A DNA stretch of 64,000 nt from an uncultured Croceicoccus sp. (GTDB taxonomy: Bacteria; Pseudomonadota; Alphaproteobacteria; Sphingomonadales; Sphingomonadaceae). Position numbers and translations under genes: made by a program. Below are positions 24,854 through 36,174 of this stretch, piece by piece; within the stretch, counting starts at the first letter, position 1, and each line of letters opens with the position of its first letter. The stretch lies in contig NZ_CANMCP010000008.1 in NCBI RefSeq assembly GCF_947496385.1, positions 46,679 to 110,678 on the forward strand, read 5' to 3'. The notes under the pieces are model-generated. The model was not told the DNA's origin. It saw only the letters and a list, made by a program, of their open reading frames with translations, and searched no databases.

Positions 24854-26095
24854 TCAGCGGCCGAGCGCGGCCTTCAACTCGTCGATCAGGTCGGTCTTTT
24901 CCCACGGGAAGGTGTCGCCTTCCGGCTGCCGCCCGAAATGGCCATAGGCCGCACTGGTGCGATAGATCGGCCGGTTCAGTTGCAGCCGCGTGCGAATGCC
25001 GCGCGGCGTCAGCCGGCGCAGCGATTCGATGCTGCGGATCGCATCCTCGAGCGCCTCGTCGGTAATGCCGTCCGCCGCCGTGCCATGCGTGTCGACATAG
25101 ATCGACAGCGGGTCGGCGATGCCGATGGCATAGGACAGCTGTATCGTGCAGCGCGTGGCGAACCCGCCCGCCACGATATTCTTGGCCAGATAGCGCGCGA
25201 TATAGGCCGCCGAACGGTCGACCTTGGTCGGATCCTTGCCAGAAAACGCGCCGCCGCCATGGGGTGCCGCACCGCCATAGGTATCGACGATGATCTTCCG
25301 CCCGGTCAGCCCGGCGTCCCCGTCCGGTCCGCCGATCTCGAACTTGCCGGTGGGGTTGATGTGATAGACCGTTTCGTCCGAAAGCAGGTTGCCGGGCAGG
25401 ATGTCCGCGACCACGCCCCTGACATAGGATTTCAGCTCGGCCTCGCGCTCGCCCTGATCGTAGCCGGGCTTGTGCTGCGTCGACACGACGATCGCGGTGC
25501 ACGCCGACGGCACGCCGTTTTCGAAGCGCAGCGTGACCTGGCTCTTCGTGTCCGGCTCCAGGAACGGGGCAGCGCCGGTTTTGCGGTCATGCGCCATGCG
25601 GTGCAGGATCTTGTGACTGTAATCGAGGGTGGCCGGCATCAGGTCCGGCGTTTCGTCGCAGGCAAAGCCGAACATGATGCCCTGATCGCCGGCGCCTTCG
25701 TCCTTGTCCTCGCGCGAATCGACGCCCTGCGCGATTTCGGTCGATTGTCCGTGGAGGAAGTTTTCGAAGCGCAGCTTTTCCCAGTGGAAGCCGTCCTGCT
25801 CATACCCGATGTCGCGCACGACATTGCGGACGGTCTGCTCGATCTCCTCGAGCGCGCCGGGCGCCCAGTAACCGTTCGCGGCCCAGTCCTTCTGGCTTTC
25901 GTCGTACATCGGCTTGCACCGGATTTCACCCGACAGCACGACGAGCTGCGTCGTGGTCATGGTCTCGCACGCGACGCGCGCCTCCGCGTCCTTCGACAGC
26001 ATGAGGTCGACGATCGCGTCGGAAATCTGGTCCGCGACCTTGTCGGGATGGCCCTCGGACACGCTCTCGGACGTGAAGAGATAATTGTTGCGCAT
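24854..26095 (-). CDS. metK: S-adenosylmethionine synthetase
   Basis: [55 protein letters not shown]. Confidence 0.96.
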   Translation of the reverse strand: MRNNYLFTSESVSEGHPDKVADQISDAIVDLMLSKDAEARVACETMTTTQLVVLSGEIRCKPMYDESQKDWAANGYWAPGALEEIEQTVRNVVRDIGYEQDGFHWEKLRFENFLHGQSTEIAQGVDSREDKDEGAGDQGIMFGFACDETPDLMPATLDYSHKILHRMAHDRKTGAAPFLEPDTKSQVTLRFENGVPSACTAIVVSTQHKPGYDQGEREAELKSYVRGVVADILPGNLLSDETVYHINPTGKFEIGGPDGDAGLTGRKIIVDTYGGAAPHGGGAFSGKDPTKVDRSAAYIARYLAKNIVAGGFATRCTIQLSYAIGIADPLSIYVDTHGTAADGITDEALEDAIRSIESLRRLTPRGIRTRLQLNRPIYRTSAAYGHFGRQPEGDTFPWEKTDLIDELKAALGR

Positions 26096-26112
26096 GGCTA
26101 TCCTTCAAAGTG

Positions 26113-26130
26113 TATAAAGGTTTCTTTATA
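26113..26130. promoter_or_regulatory. Candidate operator upstream of metK
   Basis: Perfect inverted repeat TATAAAG-N4-CTTTATA in the 38-nt gap between the lnt stop and metK ATG; AT-rich and not terminator-like. Confidence 0.55.
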
Positions 26131-26133
26131 TCG

Positions 26134-27747
26134 TTAGACACGGGTGCGGCGGGTGGCAACCATTCCCGCCAAAAGGAATAGTAAGGCCCAGCCAAGCGAA
26201 AGACCGTTGCCCGCACGCGCAAACCATGTGGGCGCCCGGGCGGGGGGCACGACGGCGTCGATCCGCCCGTCGCGAAATTGCGGGATATGCGCGCGCACCG
26301 TGCCGCCGGCGTCGATCACCGCGCTGATCCCCGTGGTCGTCGGGCGCAGCACAGGCAGCCCTTCCTCGATCGCGCGCATCCGCGCCTGCGCCAGATGTTG
26401 CGGCGGACCCCACGCCCCGAACCAGCCGTCATTGGTCGGATTGACGATATAGTCGGGCCGGTCAGACCGGTCCGCGACCGCGCCGGGAAAGATGATTTCA
26501 TAGCAGATCTGAATCCCCGCCCGGCCATATGCGCCGAGATCGAGCGTGCGCGGGCCCGGCCCTTCCTCGAAATCGAGCGCCCCTTCGACAAGGCGCGACA
26601 GGCCAATAGGTTCCAGCACGTTGCGCATGGGCAGATATTCGCCGTAGGGCACGAGATGCGCCTTCGCATAGCTCCCCCGGATGCGCGCATCGGGACCGAT
26701 GGCGGTGACGACATTGCGCACGGCGCTCGCCCTCTCGTCCGGGCTGATCACCAGATCGACCGCGCCGGTCAGAAGGAGGCTGTCCGGTCCGATGACATCC
26801 GCGATGCGCGCGCGCGCAAGCCGCGGATCGGCGGCGTAGGTCGTCATGCGGTAATAGCGGTCCGGATACCCCTCGCGCAGATAATCGGGCACCCCCGATT
26901 CCGGCCATAGAACGAGCCGCGGGCCATCGCCTCCGCCCTCGCGCGTCGTCAGGGCCGCGGTCTTGCGGAAATTACGCTCGAACCATGCGGAATCGTTGAG
27001 CACGTCCTGGCGAATATCGGGCTGCACCAGCGTAAAGCGCAGATCGCCCTCCCCGCCGTGCCACGCGGGCCATGGGACGATGAACAGCAGGACCGGCACG
27101 AGCACCATCGCCGCGCGCGCGGCCACGCCCGGCTCCGCTCCGCCGCGCCCCGCCCCGCCCCGCAAGGCGAGCCAGCACAGCCCAGCCAATATCACCACGA
27201 GCCCGGACAGCGCATAGGTCCCCATCCACGGCGCAATTCCGGCAAGCCCCGGCGCATCGTACCCACCGAGCGTGACCATGCCGACAGGGTTCCACGCAAA
27301 GCCAGTAAAGACCCACCCGCGCAGCCATTCGCCGATGACCCAGCACCCGCCCAATATCGCGACGAGGCCGAAACCGCCGCCCGGCGCCTGCTCTCGCGAA
27401 CCGCCCGCCAGCCGCCATGCCGCAAGCCCGGCAAGCATCGGATACACCGCAAGATAAAACGCAAGAAGCACCACCGCGACCCAGCCGAGCCACGCCGGCA
27501 TCGCCGCCTGATAGGTGAAGGCCGTCGCGATCCAGTTGTTGCCGACGCTGAACAGCCCGACCCCGAAGAGCCACCCGATCAACGCCGCCCGGCGCGTCCG
27601 TTCGGCATGGTAAAGCAGGTGAAACAGCACCGCGAAACCCGCCAGCGTGCACGGCCACCAGCCGAGCGGCTGAAACCCGAGCGGGGCGATCCCGCCCGCG
27701 ACGAGCGCGAGCAGGGGTGCCGGAATCTTATGGAAAACGCGAAACAT
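26134..27747 (-). CDS. lnt: Apolipoprotein N-acyltransferase
   Basis: Polytopic N-terminus; nitrilase-fold WPESGVPDYL, KAHLVPYGEYLP, QICYEIIFP. Confidence 0.93.
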   Translation of the reverse strand: MFRVFHKIPAPLLALVAGGIAPLGFQPLGWWPCTLAGFAVLFHLLYHAERTRRAALIGWLFGVGLFSVGNNWIATAFTYQAAMPAWLGWVAVVLLAFYLAVYPMLAGLAAWRLAGGSREQAPGGGFGLVAILGGCWVIGEWLRGWVFTGFAWNPVGMVTLGGYDAPGLAGIAPWMGTYALSGLVVILAGLCWLALRGGAGRGGAEPGVAARAAMVLVPVLLFIVPWPAWHGGEGDLRFTLVQPDIRQDVLNDSAWFERNFRKTAALTTREGGGDGPRLVLWPESGVPDYLREGYPDRYYRMTTYAADPRLARARIADVIGPDSLLLTGAVDLVISPDERASAVRNVVTAIGPDARIRGSYAKAHLVPYGEYLPMRNVLEPIGLSRLVEGALDFEEGPGPRTLDLGAYGRAGIQICYEIIFPGAVADRSDRPDYIVNPTNDGWFGAWGPPQHLAQARMRAIEEGLPVLRPTTTGISAVIDAGGTVRAHIPQFRDGRIDAVVPPARAPTWFARAGNGLSLGWALLFLLAGMVATRRTRV

Positions 27748-27795
27748 GTCGACGTGCGGCCCCGTTGGCGCGCCTGCTCCGCAGGGGCGCGGCGA

Positions 27796-28548
27796 TCAGC
27801 CGACCGCCTGCTTCATCTCGTCGCTGTCGCCGTCCTCGGCCTTCGGCTTGCGCGGGCGGCGGGCGCGTTTCGGCTTTTCCTCCGCTTCGGCGGCGCCGAT
27901 CGCGGGGGGCAATGCCTGCGGATCGAGGGCACCGCCGTTTTCCACGGCATCCTCGGTCTCGGCCTTGCGCCGGCGGGGGGCACGCTTGCGCGGTTCGGCG
28001 GGGGTGCCGTCTTCCTGCCCGTCGCTGTCGCTGCGCGCCTTGCGCGGCTTGCGCCTGGGCTTCGTGTCGGTGTCGGCATCGTCGTCGGACGTGCCGGACT
28101 CGAAATCGTCATTGTCGGTGTCGCGCGACGCATGGCCATCGTCGTCGTAATCACGATCGCTGTTGCCGCGACCGCGCGCATTGCGCGGCGCGTTGCCGTC
28201 GCTGTCGTCCTGATCGCCGCGATTATCGTCGCGCTTGGCGCGCTGCTCTTCCTGGCGGGCCTTGCCGTCGGCGATCACGCGGAAATAATGGTCCGCGAAT
28301 TGCAGGTAATATTCCGACTGCACCCGGTCGCCATTGCGGGCGGCATCCTCGGCGAGTTTCTTGTACTTGTCGAGAAGCTGCGGCGCATTGCCCCGCGCCC
28401 TGCTGTCGACACGGTTCTGGAACTGGCCGCCACCTTGCTGACGGTTGTTGTTCCGGCCACGCCGGCGATTGTTTCCGCGATTATTGTTCAATTGAAGCCG
28501 TTCCTCTGTCCGGCGCGGTTCGGTTCTTTCACCGCCGCGCGAAACCAT
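27796..28548 (-). CDS. DUF4167 domain protein (start approximate)
   Basis: NNNRGNNRRRGRNNNRQQ...VDSRARGNAPQLLDKYKKLAEDAARNGDRVQSEYYLQFADHYFRV. Confidence 0.85.
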   Translation of the reverse strand: MVSRGGERTEPRRTEERLQLNNNRGNNRRRGRNNNRQQGGGQFQNRVDSRARGNAPQLLDKYKKLAEDAARNGDRVQSEYYLQFADHYFRVIADGKARQEEQRAKRDDNRGDQDDSDGNAPRNARGRGNSDRDYDDDGHASRDTDNDDFESGTSDDDADTDTKPRRKPRKARSDSDGQEDGTPAEPRKRAPRRRKAETEDAVENGGALDPQALPPAIGAAEAEEKPKRARRPRKPKAEDGDSDEMKQAVG

Positions 28549-28824
28549 TCCGGAAGCACCCCGGACCGTGCCCGGGTTCGCCAAACCGTCCGCCGCGACG
28601 CTCTTGTCTCGAATTACGAAGCGACCGGGCCAACCTCGCATCCTGTCCGCAAGCCGTTTCGGGCCCGCGACATGCTGCGATGATCAGGATTGCCGGGGCA
28701 GCGGGAAGCAATCTCGTCCGATGCCCTGACACGCAGCAGGACTATCGACAAATGACGCCCCTGCCAAGCCTTTTTGCCGCAAAGGCCGTGTTTTACCCGT
28801 CATTACCGCAAGGGAACGGAGATT

Positions 28825-30036
28825 TCAGCCCTGCCCCTGCTCCATTTCGGCGATAAGCTGCTTCTGGAGCCGGAACTTCTGAATCTTGGAAGTCGACATG
28901 GGCCATTCCGACACGAAACGCACCATGCGCGGCACTTTAAAGCTCGCCAGCTTGCCCCGGCAATGCGCGATCAGCTCCTCCTCGCTGCTCTGTTTCCCGC
29001 GAGCGAGTTCTATGAACGCGGCTGGCACCTCGGAATAGCGGGGTCGGGGACGGCCACGACCTGCGCCAGCTTCACCGCGGGGTGGGTCTGCAACATGGTC
29101 TCGATCTCGGTCGCGGCGACGTTCTCGCCGCCGACTTTCAACATGTCCTTCATCCGGCCATGGAACATCACATTGCCGTCCGCGTCGACGGACCCGATGT
29201 CGCCTGTATGGAACCAGCCGTCCCGGATCGCCTCCGCCGTCTTGTCCGGCGCATTGTAATAGCCCTTGAGCATGTTCGGCCCGCGCAGGACGATCTCGCC
29301 GCGCGCGCCCGGTTCGCAATCCTTGCCGCTGTCGGCGTCGACGATGCGCATCTCCCAATCGCGCAGCACCTTGCCGCAACGCCCGGTCCGCACGGCATAG
29401 CTGTCGTCGAGGCGGCTGGTGGAAACGGTGCCCGCCGCCTCCGTCATGCCATAGGTGCCGACCTGGATCGTATCGGGCATGGCCTTGGCGACGGCCTCGC
29501 GGATCCAGTCGGGCTGCACCGCGAAATTGGAATTCATCACGCGCAGGCTCGACAGGTCCGTCGTTTCGAAATCCTCGTGATTGATGAGATCCTGCATGAT
29601 CGTCACGAAGCTGGGATAGGCGATCGCCCCCCCTTCGCGGCCCAGCATTTCGAGCGCAACGCCGGCATCGAAATGCGGCACCGTCATGTATGCGCCGCCC
29701 GCATCGAGGATCATCGTCATCGGCAATATGCCCGCGATGTGATAGATGGGGAGCGGCGACCATACCTTGTCCGCGCGCGTCACCTCATAGCGCCGGCCGA
29801 GGTTGCGGCTGTTGCCGACCTGCGCCGCGTGGCCGATCATCGCGCCCTTGGGATTGGCGGTCGTGCCGGAGGTGTAGAGGATCATGCCGAGGTCATCGCC
29901 ACGTTCCGCGACGATGCCGCGTTCGACCATCACATGGCGGTCGATTTTCACGAGGCGCTCGTCCCTCCCATCCTCGATTGCGTCGAGGGCGAGATGGAGA
30001 TCGCGTTTTACCGATCGCTGGGGTGATGCGCCCCGC
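28825..30036 (-). pseudogene. Acyl-CoA synthetase / AMP-binding enzyme remnant (5'-truncated, frameshifted)
   Basis: MILYTSGTTANPKGAM P-loop and downstream motifs in ORF 29010-30122; true C-terminus RYSEVPAAFIELARGKQSSEEELIAHCRGKLASFKVPR lies in another frame (ORF 28825-29763); only about 40 codons precede the P-loop before the prmC end. Confidence 0.8.
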
Positions 30037-30039
30037 GCC

Positions 30040-30954
30040 TCAGTCCAGCCCGTCGTCGCCGAACTGCTCCACCCAGAGTTGAAGGGCGCGCGGATGGCCG
30101 GAAAGATCGTGGTGCAGCACATGGCGCAGGCCCGACCGGGCGGCGATGTCGATCACCGCGTCGGCCTGGGCATATCCGATCTCGACCATGGCGACGCCGC
30201 CGGGCGTCATGAGGTCGGGCAATTGCGGGATCATCGTGCGATAGGCGTCGAGCCCGTCTTCGCCCGCGAAAAGCGCGCCCTCCGGCTCGAACCGGCGCAC
30301 GTCGTCGGCCAGCGCCGGATCCTGCGTCGCGACATAGGGGGGATTGGCGAGCACCAGATCATAGGCCGGCATGACCCGGCGTTCCCACCCGATTTCGGTC
30401 CAGTCGGCCAGGCGCAATTCGGTGCGATCGGCAAGGTCCAGCTGTTCCGCATTATGCTGCGCCATGGCGAGCGCCGCGCCCGACCGGTCGATTCCGACGC
30501 CGCGCGCCGCATCCCATGACGACAGCGCCGCGAGCAGGAGAGCGCCCGACCCCACCCCCATGTCCAGAATGCGCGCCGGCGGCCTGTCGGCGAGCACGTC
30601 GCGCGCCGCGTTGATCAGCACCTCGCTATCGGCCCGCGGGATCAGGACATGGCGCGACACCGCGAGTTCCAGCCCGTAGAATTCCTGACGCCCGGTAATA
30701 TGCGCAAGCGGTTCGCCCGACGCGCGCCGCGCCACCAGATCGTCGAACCGTTCAGGCGCGGCCCGGTCCATGTGTTGCAGCAGCACCGTCGAGCGGTCGG
30801 TGCCCATCGCCTCCGCCATGAGCCACTCGGCGTCGAGCCGGGGATTGTCCGACACCTCGGCGAGCCTCGCCGCCCCGTCACGCAATGCGGCGGCGATGGT
30901 GCGGTCGGCGCCGGGGGCGGAACCGGTTGCGGGGGCGTTGTCTTCCATCGTCAT
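30040..30954 (-). CDS. prmC: Peptide chain release factor N5-glutamine methyltransferase
   Basis: LDMGVGSGALLLAALS; DLVLANPPYV NPPY motif. Confidence 0.94.
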   Translation of the reverse strand: MTMEDNAPATGSAPGADRTIAAALRDGAARLAEVSDNPRLDAEWLMAEAMGTDRSTVLLQHMDRAAPERFDDLVARRASGEPLAHITGRQEFYGLELAVSRHVLIPRADSEVLINAARDVLADRPPARILDMGVGSGALLLAALSSWDAARGVGIDRSGAALAMAQHNAEQLDLADRTELRLADWTEIGWERRVMPAYDLVLANPPYVATQDPALADDVRRFEPEGALFAGEDGLDAYRTMIPQLPDLMTPGGVAMVEIGYAQADAVIDIAARSGLRHVLHHDLSGHPRALQLWVEQFGDDGLD

Positions 30955-31012
30955 GCGTCGAACGTTCCATTGGGGACAGGGTTTCGCACCCGCCGGGGAT
31001 ACAGGCGCGCCA

Positions 31013-32080
31013 TCACGAATTCTGCGCGGCCAGGCGTTTGGCCTGGTCCTCCGCGATGAGCGCATCGATCATTTCGGCAAGGCCCGGCCCTTCGAGAATT
31101 TCAGGCAGCTTGTGCAGGGTCAGCCCGATGCGGTGATCGGTCACGCGCCCCTGCGGAAAATTATAGGTGCGGATGCGTTCGGAGCGGTCGCCGGACCCGA
31201 CCATCGCTTTGCGCGCCTCGGCCTCCTCGCCATGGGCCTTTGCGCGCTCCATCTCGTACACGCGGGCGCGCAGCACCTGCATCGCCTTGGCGCGGTTCTT
31301 GTGCTGGCTGCGTTCGTCCTGCTGAATGACGACGATGCCGCTGGGGATATGGGTCAGGCGGACGGCGGAATCGGTGGTGTTCACATGCTGCCCGCCGGCG
31401 CCCGATGCGCGGTAGATGTCGATCTTCACATCCGCGTCGGCAATCTCCACGTCCACCTCGTCCGGTTCGGGAAGGACGGCGACCGTGGCCGCGCTGGTAT
31501 GGATGCGCCCGCCGCTTTCGGTGACGGGCACGCGCTGCACCCGGTGGACGCCGCTTTCGAACTTCATCCGTGCGAACACGCCGGTGCCGGTGACATGGGC
31601 GACGATTTCCTTGAACCCGCCGACGTCGGATACGCTGGTGCTGATCGGTTCGATGCGCCAGCCGCTCTCGGCCGCGAAACGTTCGTACATGCGATAGAGG
31701 TCGCCGGCGAACAGTGCTGCCTCGTCCCCGCCGGTGCCCGCCCGGATTTCGAGCATCGCGGGCCGCGCATCCGCCGAATCGCGGGGCAGCAGGGCCAGCG
31801 CGAGCCGGTCCTCCGCCGCGGGCAATTCGCCGTCGATGCGGGCGATCTCCTCCTCCGCCATGGCGCGCATTTCGGGATCCGTGAGCATCGCGCGCGCCTC
31901 GGCCAGCTCGCCGCGCATGGCGGCCACCCCGGCTGCCTCGCGCGCGACGGGTTCGAGTTCCGCATAATCGCGGCTCGCGGCGACGAAGGCCTCCCCCTCC
32001 AGCGTGCCGCTGGCCAGCCGCGCCTCAAGCTCGGCAAAGCGCCCGGCAATCTGGGCGAGGCGTTCGTCGGACACGCGCAA
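31013..32080 (-). CDS. prfA: Peptide chain release factor 1
   Basis: [28 protein letters not shown] motif. Confidence 0.96.
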   Translation of the reverse strand: MRVSDERLAQIAGRFAELEARLASGTLEGEAFVAASRDYAELEPVAREAAGVAAMRGELAEARAMLTDPEMRAMAEEEIARIDGELPAAEDRLALALLPRDSADARPAMLEIRAGTGGDEAALFAGDLYRMYERFAAESGWRIEPISTSVSDVGGFKEIVAHVTGTGVFARMKFESGVHRVQRVPVTESGGRIHTSAATVAVLPEPDEVDVEIADADVKIDIYRASGAGGQHVNTTDSAVRLTHIPSGIVVIQQDERSQHKNRAKAMQVLRARVYEMERAKAHGEEAEARKAMVGSGDRSERIRTYNFPQGRVTDHRIGLTLHKLPEILEGPGLAEMIDALIAEDQAKRLAAQNS

Positions 32081-32084
32081 GGGT

Positions 32085-33338
32085 TCAGCCCTTCAACACG
32101 GGCAAAAGACCGGTGAGCGGCACACGGGCCTGATCCCCCGTGGAAAGCGTCTTGACCGTGGCCTCGCCCGCGGCGAGTTCCTCCTCGCCAAGGATCACGG
32201 CATGGCGCGCGCCGCTGTCGTTGGCGCGGCTCATCCGTTTTTTCATGTTGCCCTTGAACGCCATGTCGACGGTGAGCCCTGCGCGGCGCAGATCGGCGAC
32301 GATGCCCGCGGCCGCGGCCTCTGCTGCCGCGCCCATCGGCACGACCGCGACATCGGCGGATGGCTCGCCCCGTTCGCCCACCAGCATGGCCAGCCGCTCG
32401 ATCCCCGCGGCCCAGCCGACCGCCGGGGTCGCCGGCCCGCCCAGTGCTTCGACCAGCCCGTCATAACGTCCCCCGCCCAGCACGGTCCCCTGCGCGCCCA
32501 GCCGGTCGGTCACGAATTCGAACGCGGTGTGCCGGTAATAATCGAGCCCGCGCACGAGCGAGCCCGCCCGTTCCCATGCGACGCCCGCGGCATCCAGCCC
32601 TTCGGTGACGGCGGCGAAGAATTCCTGCGCCTCGCCCGAAAGGAACGCGTCGATCTGCGGCGCGTCGGCGACGAAGGCACGGTCGCGGCGATCCTTGGAA
32701 TCGAGGATGCGCAGCGGATTGCGCTCCAGCCGGTCCTGCGAATCCTCGGACAGTTCGGCCCGGTGGTCGCCGAAATATTCGACGAGCGCACGGCGCCAGT
32801 TCTCCCGGCTTTCCCCGTCGCCCAGCGTGTTCAATTGCAAGGTCACGCCGTCGGCAATGCCAAGCTCGCGCAAAAGCTGATCCGCCATGACGAGCAATTC
32901 CACGTCCGCCTGCGGTTCGGCGGCGCCGATGATTTCGGCGTTGATCTGGTGAAACTGGCGGTAGCGCCCCTTTTGCGGGCGTTCATAGCGGAACAGCGGG
33001 CCGTGCGTGGCGAGTTTCAGCGGCGCGTGCTGCTGCCACCCGTTGGTCAGGAACGCGCGCGTCAGACCGGCGGTGAATTCGGGACGAAGCGTGAGCGATT
33101 CGCCGCCGCGATCCTCGAAGCTGTACATTTCCTTCGACACGACATCGGTCGTCTCGCCCAGGCTCCGCGAAAACACGGCGGTCTTTTCGAAGACCGGCAT
33201 CTCGACCCGGCGGAACCGGTAGAGGCGGCGAATGCGTTCGAAGGTTTCGACCACATGGGCGAAGGCCTCCGCCTCCGCTCCGAAGATGTCCTGCGTTCCG
33301 CGAATGGCCTGCGGTGTCTCGATGCGCTTGTCCGTCAT
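32085..33338 (-). CDS. hisS: Histidyl-tRNA synthetase
   Basis: [39 protein letters not shown]. Confidence 0.95.
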   Translation of the reverse strand: MTDKRIETPQAIRGTQDIFGAEAEAFAHVVETFERIRRLYRFRRVEMPVFEKTAVFSRSLGETTDVVSKEMYSFEDRGGESLTLRPEFTAGLTRAFLTNGWQQHAPLKLATHGPLFRYERPQKGRYRQFHQINAEIIGAAEPQADVELLVMADQLLRELGIADGVTLQLNTLGDGESRENWRRALVEYFGDHRAELSEDSQDRLERNPLRILDSKDRRDRAFVADAPQIDAFLSGEAQEFFAAVTEGLDAAGVAWERAGSLVRGLDYYRHTAFEFVTDRLGAQGTVLGGGRYDGLVEALGGPATPAVGWAAGIERLAMLVGERGEPSADVAVVPMGAAAEAAAAGIVADLRRAGLTVDMAFKGNMKKRMSRANDSGARHAVILGEEELAAGEATVKTLSTGDQARVPLTGLLPVLKG

Positions 33339-33434
33339 GGCGCGGCCTTTACCCGCAAAGCCCGCTCCTGCAAAGCATCGCCGCACCGCACTGGCGTATT
33401 GCATATGGGCGGCGGTCGCGGCACACCATCGCCC

Positions 33435-35399
33435 ATGAAAAAGACCATCACGGGCCGCGCCCTTCTCACCGCCGTATCCCTTTTCGCCATCGCCCTGCCC
33501 GCCCATGCGCAGACACAGGCGGAGCAGCAGCGCTCGCTCCCGCAGGCCGTGCCGATTTCGCCGTCGGTGCCCGATCCGGTCGATACGCCATGGCCGGGCG
33601 GCACGATCGACCTCGCCGTCGATGCGACCGACATCACGCGCGGCGTGTTCCGCACGACCGAGACGATCCCGCTCGCACCGGGGACGGAGCGTCTCACCCT
33701 GCTCTATCCCGAATGGCTTCCGGGCAAGCATGCGCCGCGCGGTTTCCTGGCCGAGCTGACGGGCATTCGTTTCACCGCCAATGGGCAGGATCTGAAATGG
33801 ACGCGCGACCCGGTCGAGGTCTACGCCTTTCACGTCGAGGTTCCCGCCGGCACGGAGCAGGTCGTGGCGCAGCTCGTCTATACCTCCCCGCTGGAGCCGA
33901 ACGAGGGGCGCATCGTCATGACGCCCGAGATGATGAACCTCAAGTTCGAGGATGTCAGCCTCTATCCCGCCGGGCATTACGTGCGCCGCATCGCGATCCG
34001 CCCGACGGTGACCTTTCCCGAAGGATGGGACGTCGCGACCGCGCTCGACGGGATGAGCCGCGCGGGCGACACCGTCCAATGGGCGACCACGGATTATCAG
34101 ACGCTGGTGGATTCGCCGATCTTCGCAGGCGCCTATCACCGTGCGTGGGATCTGGGTCAAAATGTCGATCTCGAGGTGTTTGCCGATGCGCCGCGCTACC
34201 TCGACGCGAGCGAGGAGCAGATCGACGCGCATCGCCGGCTCGTGGACGAGGCGATCGCGCTTTATGGCTCGAAACCGTTCGACCACTACGAATTCCTGCT
34301 CGGCCTGACCGACAAGCTCGGCGGGATCGGTCTTGAACATCATCGCAGCTCGGAAAACACGCTTCCGCCCGACACGTTTACCGAGTGGAAGAAGACCGAA
34401 TACCGCCGCGGGCTGCTGCCCCACGAAATGACGCATAGCTGGAACGGCAAGTTCCGCCGGCCTGCTCGCCTGTGGACCCCCGACTATCGTCAGCCGATGC
34501 AGGACAACCTGCTCTGGGTCTATGAAGGCATGACGAGCTACTGGGACATGGTGCTGGCCGCGCGTTCGGGATTGCAGACGACCGACCTGATCAAGGGCGA
34601 CATCGCCCGTACCGTCGCCAATTACATGACGCAGCCGGGCCGGGCGTGGCGTTCGGTCGAGGACACGACGCACGATCCCATCTTCGCCGCGCGCAAGGCC
34701 AAGCCGTTTTCGAGCCAGGCCCGCGGCGAGGAATATTACAGCGAGGGTGCGCTCACCTGGCTGGAGGCGGACATGCTGATCCGGCGCGAGACGGGGGGCA
34801 GGAAATCGCTGGAGGATTTCAACAAGAGGTTCTTCGGGCTGCGCGACGGCGACTGGGGCGAGGTGACGTACGAGTTCGAGGATGTCGTCGCCGATCTCAA
34901 CGCGGTCTATCCCTACGACTGGGCGAATTTCCTTTCCCGGCGCCTGCAATTGCCGAACCAGCCGGCGCCGACGCGCGGGGTGGAGCTTGCCGGCTATCGC
35001 GTGGCGTTCCGGCCCGAGCCCAACCCCTATGACGAGGCGCTCATGGCGAACGCCAAATATCTCAACCTGTGGCATTCGCTTGGGCTGAACGTGGGCAATG
35101 ACGGGTCCGTGTCCTCGGTCCTGTGGGACGGGCCGGCGTTCAAGGCGGGCATCGTCGGCGGGGCGGATATCGTCGCCGTCAATGGCGAGGCCTATGACAG
35201 CGACGCGATGAAGCGCGCCATCGCGGCCGCGGCCGATGGCGGCGGGCCGATCGAATTGCTGATCGAGCGGGGGGGCCGTTACCTCACCGTGCCGCTCGCC
35301 TATGACGGAGGGTTGCGCTATCCCTGGCTCGAACCGGTGGACGGGAAGGATGGCGAACAATTGCTCGACCGCCTGCTCGAACCGACGGTCGCCGATTGA
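33435..35399 (+). CDS. M61-family metallopeptidase with C-terminal PDZ, secreted
   Basis: [17 protein letters not shown] zinc site; signal peptide [26 protein letters not shown]. Confidence 0.9.
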   Translation: MKKTITGRALLTAVSLFAIALPAHAQTQAEQQRSLPQAVPISPSVPDPVDTPWPGGTIDLAVDATDITRGVFRTTETIPLAPGTERLTLLYPEWLPGKHAPRGFLAELTGIRFTANGQDLKWTRDPVEVYAFHVEVPAGTEQVVAQLVYTSPLEPNEGRIVMTPEMMNLKFEDVSLYPAGHYVRRIAIRPTVTFPEGWDVATALDGMSRAGDTVQWATTDYQTLVDSPIFAGAYHRAWDLGQNVDLEVFADAPRYLDASEEQIDAHRRLVDEAIALYGSKPFDHYEFLLGLTDKLGGIGLEHHRSSENTLPPDTFTEWKKTEYRRGLLPHEMTHSWNGKFRRPARLWTPDYRQPMQDNLLWVYEGMTSYWDMVLAARSGLQTTDLIKGDIARTVANYMTQPGRAWRSVEDTTHDPIFAARKAKPFSSQARGEEYYSEGALTWLEADMLIRRETGGRKSLEDFNKRFFGLRDGDWGEVTYEFEDVVADLNAVYPYDWANFLSRRLQLPNQPAPTRGVELAGYRVAFRPEPNPYDEALMANAKYLNLWHSLGLNVGNDGSVSSVLWDGPAFKAGIVGGADIVAVNGEAYDSDAMKRAIAAAADGGGPIELLIERGGRYLTVPLAYDGGLRYPWLEPVDGKDGEQLLDRLLEPTVAD

Positions 35400-35540
35400 A
35401 AAGCGCGGCGCAGCCATGCGTGAGCTGCGCCGTGCCGGGGGCGCGAAATGCGCTCTTGGCGCAGACGGCGCGCCGCGCTACAGCCCCGCCGGGTCACATG
35501 CTGCAACGCAGCGCCGGATAGACAGAGGACGAAAGCCCAC

Positions 35541-36086
35541 ATGCGTATCGACTTGATCCCGACCGGGTCCAACCCGCCCGAAAGCCTGAACGTCATCATC
35601 GAGGTTCCCGTTGGCGGCGAACCGGTGAAATACGAATTCGACAAGGATTCGGGCGCATTGTTCGTCGATCGCATCCTGCACACGCCGATGCGTTACCCCG
35701 CCAATTACGGCTTCGTTCCGCACACGCTGTCGCCCGATGGCGATCCGCTCGACGCGCTCGTCGTGGCGCGCAGCCCGTTCGTGCCCGGCTGCGTCGTGCG
35801 CGCGCGTCCCATCGCGGTGCTCAACCTCGAAGACGAGCATGGCGGCGATGAAAAGCTGGTCTGCGTGCCCGAGGATTCGACCTTCCCCTATTACACCAAG
35901 GTGTCGGAAAAGGGCGACCTGCCCGAAATCCTGTTCAAGCAGATCGAGCATTTCTTCACCCATTACAAAGACCTGGAAAAGGAAAAATGGGTCCGCGTCG
36001 GCACCTGGGGCGGCGCCGAGGAAGCCCGCCGCATCGTGATCGAGGCGATCGAGCGCGAGAAGCAGGCCCAAGCCGAAAAGGGCTGA
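35541..36086 (+). CDS. ppa: Inorganic pyrophosphatase
   Basis: VIIEVPVGGEPVKYEFDKDSGALFVDR; MRYPANYGFVPHTL; DGDPLDALV. Confidence 0.96.
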   Translation: MRIDLIPTGSNPPESLNVIIEVPVGGEPVKYEFDKDSGALFVDRILHTPMRYPANYGFVPHTLSPDGDPLDALVVARSPFVPGCVVRARPIAVLNLEDEHGGDEKLVCVPEDSTFPYYTKVSEKGDLPEILFKQIEHFFTHYKDLEKEKWVRVGTWGGAEEARRIVIEAIEREKQAQAEKG

Positions 36087-36108
36087 GGCGCCCCTCACCC
36101 ATCCCATG

Positions 36109-36145
36109 AAAAAGCCCGGCGGCCCTCAAAACCGCCGGGCTTTTT
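36109..36145. terminator. Strong bidirectional terminator between ppa and mscS-like gene
   Basis: AAAAAGCCCGGCGG ... CCGCCGGGCTTTTT. Confidence 0.85.
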
Positions 36146-36174
36146 CGTATCAAGTGCCCCCGTTGTCGGCGCGA

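Noticed and set aside
33339-35417. Upstream extension of the hisS ORF antisense to the M61 peptidase
   Set aside because: HisS starts at 33338; the extension is a shadow of the M61 gene.
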